Below, in pieces: positions 55,097-63,104 of a stretch of DNA of 64,000 nucleotides. Where the stretch lies: positions 39,527 through 103,526 of the forward strand of contig NZ_CAKKLX010000015.1 in the NCBI RefSeq assembly GCF_918698155.1, given 5' to 3'. Below the pieces are notes generated by a model. The model worked only from the letters and a program-made list of their open reading frames with translations, was not told where the DNA came from and made no database searches. Both the position numbers and the translations under genes were made by a program. This DNA is from Roseomonas sp. CECT 9278. Lineage in GTDB: Bacteria; Pseudomonadota; Alphaproteobacteria; Acetobacterales; Acetobacteraceae. Numbering within the stretch: position 1 is the stretch's first letter; each line of letters begins with the position of its first letter.

Positions 55097-55672
55097 TCAG
55101 TCGCGGGTGGCCCCGGGCCCACCCGCGGCAAGCCGCTGCCCGGGCGTGGCGCGATACAGCAGGTGGCGGCGCAGCGGGTGGCCCGCGGGCAGGCGCGGAT
55201 GGTCGAATTCGCCATCCGCCCGCATGCCGAGCCGCTCCATCAGGCGCCACGACGCAGCATTGCCCGGCACGGTGAAGGCGACCACCTCCGCCAGGCCCAG
55301 CGTGCCGAAGCCGAAGTCGAGCGCGGCGCGCGCCGCTTCCTCCGCGTGGCCGCGGCGGCGGAACCCGGGGGCGATGCGCCAGCCGATCTCGACCGCCGGC
55401 GTGAAGCGCGCCTGCCACGGGATGTTCATCAGGCCGACCACGCCCACGAAGGGCGCGCCGCCGCGTTCCTCGACCACCCAGAAGCCCCAGCCATGGGCCT
55501 CCATGTGGGTCTGCATCCGCTCGGCCCAGGCGTCGCTCTCGGCGCGTGTCATGGGGCTGGCGAAGTGGCGCATGCTCTGCGCATCGCCATTGATGGCGAA
55601 TAGCGGGGCGAGGTCCTCCGGCCGCCAGGGACGGAGCAGGAGGCGCGCGGTCTGCAGGGTCGAGGTGTCCAT
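55097..55672 (-). CDS. GNAT acetyltransferase (RimJ/RimL type)
   Basis: The 191-residue protein has LQTARLLLRPWRPEDLAPLFAINGD, the opening of RimJ/RimL-type acetyltransferases, then GFWVVEE, VEIGWRIAPGFRRRGHAEEAARAALDFGF (acetyl-CoA-binding R/QxxGxG/A variant) and VPGNAASWRLMERLGM. It transfers acetyl from acetyl-CoA to an amine. ATG 55672 is the clear start. Confidence 0.9.
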   Translation of the reverse strand: MDTSTLQTARLLLRPWRPEDLAPLFAINGDAQSMRHFASPMTRAESDAWAERMQTHMEAHGWGFWVVEERGGAPFVGVVGLMNIPWQARFTPAVEIGWRIAPGFRRRGHAEEAARAALDFGFGTLGLAEVVAFTVPGNAASWRLMERLGMRADGEFDHPRLPAGHPLRRHLLYRATPGQRLAAGGPGATRD

Positions 55673-56033
55673 GGGACCATGCACGCTAGGCCCGCGCGGG
55701 CGCGGCGCCGAGTGACGTGGATCACGCGGCACGGCATGGCGCGACCTGCCGGTGGCGCGGCCGCTGCCCAGCCCGGGCATGGCCGACGACCTGCGGGGCA
55801 CGCCGGCGCCGCCAGCCGCCCGGTGTCACGCGCCCCCGCGCCGCAGCGGGCGGTTGCATCCGGCTGGGGTCCGCACGCCCGCGAACGCCGGTCGGATCAA
55901 CGCCTCGGACCGCATGAAGATACGCGCGAAAACAACGCGCTAGACGCCTTGTAGCGCGCCAGGACGCGCGAAATCGGCTCTAGCCGCTGCCCCACCCCCC
56001 GGCGTAGGGTCCTGCGCCGGAGGACCCCACCCC
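55673..56033 (+). other. Intergenic region without a recognisable gene
   Basis: The 361-bp region separates the divergent GNAT gene and the CoA-transferase operon. Short open frames are Pro/Arg-rich and unconvincing. A small imperfect palindrome GTGACGTGGATCACG near 55711 could be a regulator site. The last 20 bp hold a GGAGGA ribosome-binding site for the CoA-transferase gene. I see nothing else. Confidence 0.5.
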
Positions 56034-56864
56034 ATGCTGCTGCCATCCGTCGATGCCCTTGCCGCGCGCATTCCCGATGGCGCGCTGGTGGCGATCCCGC
56101 CGGACAACTCCCTGCCCTCGGTCGCCATCGCGATGGCGCTGATCCGGCGCGGGGCGCGCGGCCTGCGGCTGCTCGGCGTGCCGGTCTCGGGCTTCGCGAC
56201 CGATATCCTGATCGGCGCGGGCTGCGTGGCGGAGGTCGAGACCTCCGCGGTCTCGCTCGGCGAGGCAGGCTTCGCGCCGCGCTTCTCGGCGGCGCTGAGG
56301 GCGGGCGCGATCACGGTGCGCGACGCCACCTGCCCGGCCATCCACACCATGCTCCAGGCCGCCGAGAAGGGCGTGCCCTTCATGCCGCTGCGCGGGCTGA
56401 TCGGCTCCGACATCCTGGCCAACCGGCCGGACTGGAAGGTGATGCCGAACCCCTTCGCCCAGGACGGCGCCGACCCGATCGTGCTGCTGCCGGCGAAGCA
56501 GCCGGACTTCGCTGTCTTCCACGCGGCGCTGGCGGATTCCGCGGGCAATGTCTGGCTCGGCCGGCGGCGCGAATGCGCCACCATCGCCCATGCCTCGAGG
56601 GCCGCGCTGGTGACGGTGGAGCGCGTGGTCGAGGGCAATTTCCTCGAGGATGAGCGGATGGCCGCGGGCGCCATCACCGCGACCTACATCGACGCCGTCG
56701 CGATCGCCGAGCGCGGCGCGCGCCCCGCGGCGCTGCTCGACGAATACGGCTTCGACGCCGCCTATGTCGCGGCCTATGCCCGCGCCGCCAAGACCGAGGA
56801 AGGCTTCCGCGCCTGGCTCGAGCGCGAGGTCTTCGCCACCGCGCGCAAGGCCGCCGCGGCATGA
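56034..56864 (+). CDS. CoA-transferase family I, subunit A (glutaconate-CoA-transferase/IpdA-like)
   Basis: The 276-residue protein resembles GctA/IpdA-type subunits: a start with VDALAARIPDGALVAIPPDNSLPSVAIAMALIRRG, LIGAGCVAEVETSAVSLGE, LRGLIGSDIL and a typical late DEYGFDAAYVAAYARAAKTEEGFRAWLEREV. The normal GG-x-G loop near the N-terminus is replaced by PPDNSLPS, a small oddity. It would join subunit B to form the heteromer that moves CoA between acids or hydrolyses a ring thioester. ATG 56034 has GGAGGA upstream. It overlaps subunit B by 4 bp. Confidence 0.85.
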   Translation: MLLPSVDALAARIPDGALVAIPPDNSLPSVAIAMALIRRGARGLRLLGVPVSGFATDILIGAGCVAEVETSAVSLGEAGFAPRFSAALRAGAITVRDATCPAIHTMLQAAEKGVPFMPLRGLIGSDILANRPDWKVMPNPFAQDGADPIVLLPAKQPDFAVFHAALADSAGNVWLGRRRECATIAHASRAALVTVERVVEGNFLEDERMAAGAITATYIDAVAIAERGARPAALLDEYGFDAAYVAAYARAAKTEEGFRAWLEREVFATARKAAAA

Positions 56865-57625
56865 GCGCGCCGGATCGCGACATCGCGCCCGAGGAACGCA
56901 TCATCGCCGCCCTGGCGCGGCTGATCCTCGACCCCTCGGCGCCGCCGGCGCGCCACATCGCGGTGGGCGCGGCATCCCCCATGCCCGCGGCCGCCTGCTG
57001 GCTGGTCAAGCTGATGGGCCACGACGTGCGGCTTTCCCTGCTGCACAAGCGGTCGGGCAATCCGTTCACCGAGGGCACGCGCGAGCTGTTCGACCTGACC
57101 GGCCAGGGGCGCATCGACCTGTTCTTCCTGGGCGGCGGGCAGATCGACGGCCAGGCCAACCTGAACCTGGTCGGCACCGGCGAATGGCCCGGCCGCGACG
57201 TGCGCTTCCCGGGGTCGTTCGGCTCGGCCTTCATGTACTTCATGACGCCGCGCACCATCCTGTTCCGCGAGGAGCATTCGCCCCGCGTGCTGGTCGACAG
57301 GGTGGACAACATCTCGGCCCCGGGCGTGTCGGCGCCGGGCGTGTTCCGTCGTGGCACGGCGCAGGCGCTGGTGACCGGACGCTGCGTGTTCCGCTTCCAC
57401 CCGGACCGGGCGCGCTTCTCGCTGGCGAACCTGCATCCCGGCGAGACGGTGGAAAGCGTGCGCGAGGCCACCGGCTTCGCCTTCGACGCCGAAGATGAGA
57501 TCCCCGCCACGCCCGACCCTACCGAGGCCGAACTCGCCCTGCTGCGCGGGCGCGTCTGCGACGAGATGGTCGAGACCTATCCGGAATTCTGCGCCCGCGT
57601 GTGGGGGCGCCGCGCCGCGGCGTGA
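56861..57625 (+). CDS. CoA-transferase family I, subunit B (IpdB/GctB-like)
   Basis: The 254-residue protein has IAVGAASPMPAAACWLVKLMG, LTGQGRIDLFFLGGGQIDGQANLNLVGTGEWPG and LPGSFGSAFMY-type FPGSFGSAFMYFMTPRTILF, the subunit B pattern. The position that holds the catalytic Glu in GctB is not obvious, as in IpdB-type hydrolases, so this may hydrolyse or open a ring CoA-thioester rather than transfer CoA. ATG 56861 overlaps subunit A. A small membrane-protein gene is coupled downstream (GTGA). Confidence 0.85.
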   Translation: MSAPDRDIAPEERIIAALARLILDPSAPPARHIAVGAASPMPAAACWLVKLMGHDVRLSLLHKRSGNPFTEGTRELFDLTGQGRIDLFFLGGGQIDGQANLNLVGTGEWPGRDVRFPGSFGSAFMYFMTPRTILFREEHSPRVLVDRVDNISAPGVSAPGVFRRGTAQALVTGRCVFRFHPDRARFSLANLHPGETVESVREATGFAFDAEDEIPATPDPTEAELALLRGRVCDEMVETYPEFCARVWGRRAAA

Positions 57626-58005
57626 ACGATCCGGGCCTCGATGCGCTGGTGGCTTGGCTGGTGCTGCCGGCCAGCCTTGTGGTGATGGCGGTGTGCCTGG
57701 TGCTGTGGCGCGCCAGGCGCCACTGGGTGGTGGTGGACGGCGTGGTGCGCACCGCACCCGACCCGCGCGACCATGGCGGGTTGACCGAGATCGCGGTCAC
57801 GGCGACCGGCGGCACCGAACGCCTGCTGCGCCTCCACGTGCCCGCCGCGCGCGGGCGCATCAAGGCCGGCCAGGTGGTGCGCCTCAGCCACCCGCCCGGC
57901 CAGCCGGAGGCGATGCAGCCCGGCACGCCGATGCCGCTGCTGTTCGGCGCCGTGGCGGGGGGGCTGATGGCGATGCTGGGGGCGTCGATGCTGCTCGGCA
58001 TCTGA
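57622..58005 (+). CDS. Small two-span membrane protein, function unknown
   Basis: The 127-residue protein has an N-terminal span (LVAWLVLPASLVVMAVCLVLWRA), a soluble beta-rich middle of about 65 residues (VVVDGVVRTA, GLTEIAVTATGGTERLLRLHVPAARGRIKAGQVVRLSHPP) and a C-terminal span (LLFGAVAGGLMAMLGASMLLGI). The middle resembles a DUF3592-like domain only by layout. The start at GTG 57622 overlaps the subunit B stop and is preferred over GTG 57601. A link with CoA-transferase is positional only. Confidence 0.65.
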   Translation: MNDPGLDALVAWLVLPASLVVMAVCLVLWRARRHWVVVDGVVRTAPDPRDHGGLTEIAVTATGGTERLLRLHVPAARGRIKAGQVVRLSHPPGQPEAMQPGTPMPLLFGAVAGGLMAMLGASMLLGI

Positions 58006-58138
58006 TGGGCGATCGCGCGGCGGCGCGTCATGCCAGGCCGCGCGGCGGCGCCCGGCGCAGACGCACCATGCGCGTGCAAGGTTCGACAAAGCCCCGCGCC
58101 TGACGCATCTTCCGCGACGCGATCGGAGGACCGGCAAC

Positions 58139-59371
58139 ATGGACGACAACGCGGCACTCGGCGGCATGGCGGCGCTGTCCCCCGGCGCGCTGGCGGGGCT
58201 GCGCGTGGTGGATCTCACGCGCGTGCTGGGTGGCCCCTATTGCACCATGGTGCTGTCCGATCACGGCGCCGAGGTCATCAAGCTCGAACCCCCGCAGGGC
58301 GACGAGGTCCGCGACTGGGGCCCGCCCTTCAACAGCGATGGCGATGCCTCCTATTTCGTGGGCGTGAACCGCAACAAGCGCAGCGTCGGCCTCGACCTGT
58401 CGAAGCCGGCGGGGCGCGAGGTGCTGCTGCGCCTGCTCGAAGGCGCCGATGTCCTGGTCGAGAACTTCAAGCCGGGGTCGATGGAAAAGTGGGGCCTCGG
58501 CTACGAGGCCGTGCTGTCGAAGCGCTTCCCCCGCCTGATCCATTGCCGGGTGTCGGGCTTCGGCGCGGATGGGCCGCTCGGCGGCTTCCCCGGCTACGAT
58601 GCGGTGCTGCAGGCGATGGTGGGCCTCATGTCCATCAACGGCACCGAGGATTCCGGCCCGACGCGCCTGGGCAACCCGATCGTGGACATCGCGACCGGCC
58701 TGTTCAGCACCATCGCCATCCTGATGGCGCTGCACGAACGGACCGCATCGGGCCGCGGCCAGTATTGCGACATGACGCTGCATGATTGCGGCATGGCGCT
58801 GCTGCACCCGCATGCCGCCAATTTCTTCCTGTCCGGCAAGCGGCCCATGGCGACCGGCAACCCGCACCCGAACCTGGCACCCTATTCCAAGTTCACCACG
58901 CGCACCTGCGAGATCTTCGTCGCCGCCGGCAACGACCCGGCCTTCCGCAAGTTCTGCGATTTCCTCGGCATCCCGGAGGTGGCGAAGGACCCGCGCTTCG
59001 CGACCAACGGCGAGCGCGTGGTCAACAAGGCCGCGCTGACCGAGGTGCTGAACACCCGCTTCGCGAACGAGGACGGGCATGACCTCACGCGCCGCATGCT
59101 GGCCGCCGGCCTGCCTGCCGGGCCGGTGCTGCATGTCGATGAAGCGATGGCCGCGGAGCACACGGCGTTCCGCAACATGGTGGCGCAGATCGGCGAGTTC
59201 CGCGCGCTGAACACGCCGATCAAGCTGTCGCGCACGCCGGGCGGTGCGCGCAGCGCGCCGCCGCGCTTCAACCAGCACGGGCGGGATGTGCTGATGGCGC
59301 GGGGGTTCAGCGAGGCGGAGATTGCGGCGCTGGAGAATGATGGGGTGATCGTGGGCGCGCGGCGAAAATGA
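58139..59371 (+). CDS. CaiB/BaiF family III CoA-transferase
   Basis: The 410-residue protein begins LAGLRVVDLTRVLGGPYCTMVLSDHGAEVIKLEPPQGDEVRDWGPPF, with YFVGVNRNKRSVGLDLSKPAGR, and has the catalytic Asp in GQYCDMTLHDCGMALL. Late PAGPVLHVDEAM and RTPGG segments are typical. Family members move CoA between formyl, oxalyl, succinyl, carnitine or similar acids. A CGGAGG site precedes ATG 58139. It is in the same direction as the family I CoA-transferase genes, so both may serve one acid degradation route. The substrate is unknown. Confidence 0.94.
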   Translation: MDDNAALGGMAALSPGALAGLRVVDLTRVLGGPYCTMVLSDHGAEVIKLEPPQGDEVRDWGPPFNSDGDASYFVGVNRNKRSVGLDLSKPAGREVLLRLLEGADVLVENFKPGSMEKWGLGYEAVLSKRFPRLIHCRVSGFGADGPLGGFPGYDAVLQAMVGLMSINGTEDSGPTRLGNPIVDIATGLFSTIAILMALHERTASGRGQYCDMTLHDCGMALLHPHAANFFLSGKRPMATGNPHPNLAPYSKFTTRTCEIFVAAGNDPAFRKFCDFLGIPEVAKDPRFATNGERVVNKAALTEVLNTRFANEDGHDLTRRMLAAGLPAGPVLHVDEAMAAEHTAFRNMVAQIGEFRALNTPIKLSRTPGGARSAPPRFNQHGRDVLMARGFSEAEIAALENDGVIVGARRK

Positions 59372-59895
59372 GCGACGGCGCCGCCGCGATCCAGGTGGTT
59401 CCGGCGATCGAGGACCCCCGTCGGGTCGACGCACTTTTTCAGGCGTTCGAACGTGCCTGCGCCGCATCACTGAATACACGGTACACGCCGCCCCCCATGC
59501 CGCTGGACGATGTCACGGACGAGTGCGCTTTCCGATTCAAGTTGGCCGGGATCGACTTGAACATACGACTCGACGAGTATTCGACCGGGCGCTGGACGCT
59601 CAACCCGAACCAGCAGGCTGCCTTCGCGCAGGGCTCGAATGGGCCGGTGTTGTTGCGGCAATGGTATGCCAGACGGAGGCCTGCGCCGCTCTCCCGCGCG
59701 GAGGTGGCGCAGGTCACGAGCATCCTGCCGCTGCGCGTTCGCGCGGCCTTGCCGCGCGCCGCAGAGGCGTGGCACCGGCTCTATATTTTGGTCGCCGACC
59801 TCAGCCACAGCCAAGCGGAGATCGCCGCCAGAACCCAGGAGGCAATTGACCTCCTACGGCGCGCCAACGAGATTTTCGGAACGCCCGATCAGTAG
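59368..59895 (+). CDS. Protein of unknown function, coupled to CaiB gene
   Basis: The 175-residue soluble protein has no motif that I recognise. It has a helix-rich N-terminus (IEDPRRVDALFQAFERACAASL), a middle strand set (FRFKLAGIDLNIRLDEYSTGRWTLNP) and a C-terminal helix pair (AAEAWHRLYILVADLSHSQAEIAARTQEAIDLLRRANEIFG). Its codon use is visibly less GC-extreme than its neighbours (for example ctctatattttg and gcaattgacctcctacgg), which suggests different origin. ATG 59368 overlaps the CaiB stop. The stop codon is in the loop of a terminator hairpin. Confidence 0.65.
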   Translation: MSDGAAAIQVVPAIEDPRRVDALFQAFERACAASLNTRYTPPPMPLDDVTDECAFRFKLAGIDLNIRLDEYSTGRWTLNPNQQAAFAQGSNGPVLLRQWYARRRPAPLSRAEVAQVTSILPLRVRAALPRAAEAWHRLYILVADLSHSQAEIAARTQEAIDLLRRANEIFGTPDQ

Positions 59896-59904
59896 ATCGG
59901 GCGT
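59881..59904. terminator. Perfect hairpin across the stop codon between convergent genes
   Basis: ACGCCCGATC and GATCGGGCGT form a perfect 10-bp stem with loop AGTA; the TAG stop of the upstream gene (59893-59895) spans the loop and first stem base. It sits between convergent genes 23 bp apart and can work in both directions. Confidence 0.65.
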
Positions 59905-59918
59905 CCAGCCCCGGCCTT

Positions 59919-60929
59919 CTACGGCGTCCGCCGCGACAGGCTCACCGCATAGGCCGCCGCGCGCGCCTGCAGCACCGGGTCGTCGCTCATCTCGATCCCC
60001 GGCGCCTGGTCCAGGATCATGAAGCTGATCGGATCGCACGGCCCGCCCGGCCCGGCCGCGACGGACGTCACCACCAGGCGCCCCACCACCGTGCGGGGCC
60101 GGTCCTCCGGCCAGGCGACGGTCGGGTTCAGCACGTCGTCGCCCTGGCCGGGAAACTGCAGCACCATGTCGAACTCCACCGGCCCGGCGGCGATGCGCCG
60201 GCGCAGTTCGTCGGCCAGGAAGTTCGGCCCCATCGACTGCATCTGCGCCTCGGTCAGGCGCTCGACTCCCGCGCGGGGTTCGAACACCCAGCGTGCCGGG
60301 CGCACCTGGCCGTCCTGGCCGCGGAACAGGAAGGTGTTCACGCCCCAATAGGGCGTGGTGGCCCAGCTCGCCGGCGGATTGTTGGCCGCCAGGTAGCGGC
60401 CCTGGTTGCCCACGGTCGGGTTGGCCGCGACATAGGCCGCATAGGCCGCCGCCCGCTCGGGGTTCGGCCGGCCCGTCGCCGGGTCGTTGGCGCGCGACAG
60501 CAGCCCGTCCACCAGCGCCTGCGGGGTATTCGCGCCGAAGACCGGGGCGGAGATGTTCGCCATCTCGAACAGGTCGCCGGTCGGGCTCTCGAAGCGGATC
60601 GACAGCCCGCGCGTGCCGCGTGCGCTGTCGGACGCATTCGGGTTCGCGCCGGCCACGCCGAATCGGATCAGCGCGGCATTGCGCTGCCCGCTGAACACCG
60701 GCGCCACCGACAGCCGGGTGCCATCGGGCGTGGCGGTGAAATGCCTGGCGGCGCAGGTGCCCTTGGGATGGCTCGGGCGATAGGTGCGGACGGGGCCGAG
60801 CACCGCCTCGAAGGCATTGACGATGGTGTCGGGGTCCGGCTGGGCCGGCGCCGGCGTGGCGGTGCCGAGCAGCGCCGCCAGCGCGACGCCCCCCGCACGC
60901 AGGGCGAAGGACGGGAGGGATCTGGTCAT
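59919..60929 (-). CDS. Periplasmic catalase-like haem protein (SrpA-like)
   Basis: The 336-residue protein has a signal peptide (LRAGGVALAALLGTATPAPAQ). It shows the reduced catalase fold of the SrpA-like peroxidase family: RPSHPKGTCAARHFTAT with the distal His region, RFGVAGANPNASDSARGTRGLSIRFESPTGD, FLFRGQDGQVRPARWVFEP, and DQAPGIEMSDDPVLQARAAAYAVSLSRR with the likely haem-ligand Tyr. It is far shorter than true catalase and is probably a peroxidase in the periplasm. Two mature cysteines (C in GTCAA and GPCDP) may form a disulfide. ATG 60929 begins the signal peptide. Confidence 0.88.
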   Translation of the reverse strand: MTRSLPSFALRAGGVALAALLGTATPAPAQPDPDTIVNAFEAVLGPVRTYRPSHPKGTCAARHFTATPDGTRLSVAPVFSGQRNAALIRFGVAGANPNASDSARGTRGLSIRFESPTGDLFEMANISAPVFGANTPQALVDGLLSRANDPATGRPNPERAAAYAAYVAANPTVGNQGRYLAANNPPASWATTPYWGVNTFLFRGQDGQVRPARWVFEPRAGVERLTEAQMQSMGPNFLADELRRRIAAGPVEFDMVLQFPGQGDDVLNPTVAWPEDRPRTVVGRLVVTSVAAGPGGPCDPISFMILDQAPGIEMSDDPVLQARAAAYAVSLSRRTP

Positions 60930-61029
60930 GGTCCTGGACACTCCATGGCGTGGGGCGGGACAGCCGTTTCGCGAGCCTGGCATCGCCGGCGGCTTGCCAG
61001 GAAGATGTTCGTCGCCCGCCCCACCGCGG

Positions 61030-61467
61030 TTACGGCGCCGGCCGGGCGAAGCGCGCGACCAGCGCCGCCTGCGCCGGCGTCTCGACCGCCGCCGGGTCGT
61101 AGGTGGCGCGCACCCAGGCGACCGGATCGTCGATCCCGGTCATGACGCCGAGGCAGGCCAGCGCCATCCCGGTCCGCCCCAGCCCGGCGCGGCACCCGAC
61201 ATGATAGGCACCGCCGGGCTCGGCACGCATGGCCGCCAGCATGGCCTCCAGAACGGCGCGCAGCGCGGTGTCCTCGGGCACCCCGAAATCGGGGATGTCG
61301 AGGCGCCAGGCGGCCTCCGCCACCCGCGCCGCGCGCGGTTCCAGGCACAGCCCGCGGGCGCCGGCGGGCAGCGTGTCGAAGGGGCCGCCGGAGACGCGCA
61401 CGCGGCGTCCATCGACCAGCAGCATGATCGCACCGCGCGGCGCCGCCGGCTCCGGCGCGCCGCTCAT
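61030..61467 (-). CDS. Tyrosine/dual-specificity phosphatase-like protein
   Basis: The 145-residue protein has a P-loop C92-RAGLG-R98-TG (HVGCRAGLGRTG), the C-x5-R signature of cysteine phosphatases, and an upstream WRLDIPDFGVPED with a possible general-acid Asp. The His usually just before the Cys is three residues earlier here, as in some bacterial small phosphatases. It overlaps the histidine kinase stop by 4 bp (ATGA) and so is made with it. It may counter a phosphorylation event controlled by the kinase. No response regulator is nearby. Confidence 0.8.
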   Translation of the reverse strand: MSGAPEPAAPRGAIMLLVDGRRVRVSGGPFDTLPAGARGLCLEPRAARVAEAAWRLDIPDFGVPEDTALRAVLEAMLAAMRAEPGGAYHVGCRAGLGRTGMALACLGVMTGIDDPVAWVRATYDPAAVETPAQAALVARFARPAP

Positions 61468-63104
61468 GCCCCGTCCGGCGTGAAGCGCAACGTCGCCTCC
61501 AGCCCGTCGGGCGCGTAGTGGCGGACCACGTCGCCCGGGATCGAATCCGACGAGAAGGCAGTGCCGACCAGGTAGGTGCCGAAGCCCTCATGCGTCGGCG
61601 CGGCCGGGATCGGCGGCCCGCCGCGTTCGACCCAGCGCAGCGCCACGCGCCCGCCGGCCTGGCGATGCCAGTCGATCGACACCGTGCCGCCAGGCACCGA
61701 CAGCGCGCCGTACTTCGCCGCATTGGTGGCCAGTTCGTGCAGCGCGTAGTTCAGGCCCAGCACCTGGGTCGGCGACAGCATCGGGATCTCCCCGGCATGG
61801 GGCGCGACGACGATGCCGCCGCCCTCGCCCTGCCAGGGCGCCAACGCCACCGTGATCACCGCATCGAGCGGGGCGCTGCTCCAGGCGGCCTCGGTCAGCA
61901 GGCCATGCGCGCGCGCCAGGCTGCGCAGCCTTTCGCCGAAGGTGTCGATGAAGCCCTCGCCGCGTGTCCCGGCCCAGGTCTGGCTGGCGATGCCCTGCAC
62001 TGTCGCGATCACGTTCTTCACGCGGTGCTGCAACTCATGGACCAGCACGGCGCGCTCGGCCTCGGCGCGGCGGCGCTCGGTGACATCCTGCAGCAGCAGG
62101 ATCAGCGTCGGCGGTGTATCGCGATGGCGGTCGGCGCGCGCCATGGCCAGCCAGGACCGCGCATCGCCCGCGCTGGCGTCGCCATCCAGCACGCAATCGA
62201 CCAGCTGCCCCGGCCGCGTGAGCGCCCCGCGCAGCAGCGCCGCGAGGCCGGGCACCAGCGCGGCCGGCATGAACTGCGCCATCGGCCGCCCGGCGGGATC
62301 GGCCGCCGGGTGCCCGGCGATCGCCGCCAGGGTACCGTTCGCCACCAGGAAGCGCAGCTGCGGGTCGAGCATCGCGATCCCAAGCGGCGCGGTGTCGTAG
62401 ATGGCGCGCACGCAGGAATCCGCCTCGGCCTCCGCCGCCCGGGCGGACCGCCAGGCACTCAGCCCGGCGGCGAAGGCGATGCACAGGAAGGCGCCCACTC
62501 CGGCGCCGCCGCCGATCAGCACCTGGCGCGCCGCCTGCAATTCGCGCGCGGCACGTTCGTCGGCGATGCGATGGGTCACGGCCACGGCGTCGCGCACGCG
62601 ATCCATCGCGGCCCGGCCGTCGCCCGCCAGCACCCGGGCCACCGCGGCGTCGGCCCCGGATTCGCGGAAGGCGCGGATCGTGATGGCCAGCTCGACGCGC
62701 TTCTCGGCGGTGGCGTCGATGATGGACTGCAGCACGGGGCGCAGCGGCCCGTCGACCGGCCGCCTGTCCAGCACCGCCACGACCGCGGCAACGGCCGGGG
62801 TCAGCCGTGCCTCGGCCCGGATATAGGGCAGCAGGTAGTCCTCCTGCCCGGTCAGCAGGTAGCCGCGCTGGCCTGTCTCGGCATCGAGCAGCGTGGCCAG
62901 CAGGGCATCCGCGGTCGCGGTGGCGCTGCGCAGTTGCTCCGCCTCGGTCGCCCAGGTGATGATGCGCGGCACGCCGAAGCCGATCAGCAGCGTCGCCGCC
63001 AGCAGCGCCAGTGCCGACAGCCGCCAGGCCCGGCGCCCGGGATCGACGGTGCGAAGCGCGGCCTCGGTGTCCTCCGCGGCCGGGAAGTCAGCCGCTGGCG
63101 CCAT
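61464..63104 (-). CDS. CHASE3-PAS-HWE sensor histidine kinase
   Basis: The 546-residue protein has a first membrane span (LSALALLAATLLIGFGV), a CHASE3-like periplasmic helix domain (LLDAETGQRGYLLTGQEDYLLPY) and a second span (VLIGGGAGVGAFLCIAFAAG). A PAS domain follows (IYDTAPLGIAMLDPQLRFLVANGTLAAIAGH...LLLLQDVTERRRAEAER), then a HWE/HisKA_2 kinase core with phospho-acceptor His360 in HELQHRVKNVIATVQGIASQ, N-box LNYALHELATNAAKYGALS and G-box EGFGTYLV. HWE kinases often signal light, stress or general stress response in Alphaproteobacteria. It overlaps pssA by 17 bp and the phosphatase gene by 4 bp. Confidence 0.93.
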   Translation of the reverse strand: MAPAADFPAAEDTEAALRTVDPGRRAWRLSALALLAATLLIGFGVPRIITWATEAEQLRSATATADALLATLLDAETGQRGYLLTGQEDYLLPYIRAEARLTPAVAAVVAVLDRRPVDGPLRPVLQSIIDATAEKRVELAITIRAFRESGADAAVARVLAGDGRAAMDRVRDAVAVTHRIADERAARELQAARQVLIGGGAGVGAFLCIAFAAGLSAWRSARAAEAEADSCVRAIYDTAPLGIAMLDPQLRFLVANGTLAAIAGHPAADPAGRPMAQFMPAALVPGLAALLRGALTRPGQLVDCVLDGDASAGDARSWLAMARADRHRDTPPTLILLLQDVTERRRAEAERAVLVHELQHRVKNVIATVQGIASQTWAGTRGEGFIDTFGERLRSLARAHGLLTEAAWSSAPLDAVITVALAPWQGEGGGIVVAPHAGEIPMLSPTQVLGLNYALHELATNAAKYGALSVPGGTVSIDWHRQAGGRVALRWVERGGPPIPAAPTHEGFGTYLVGTAFSSDSIPGDVVRHYAPDGLEATLRFTPDGA

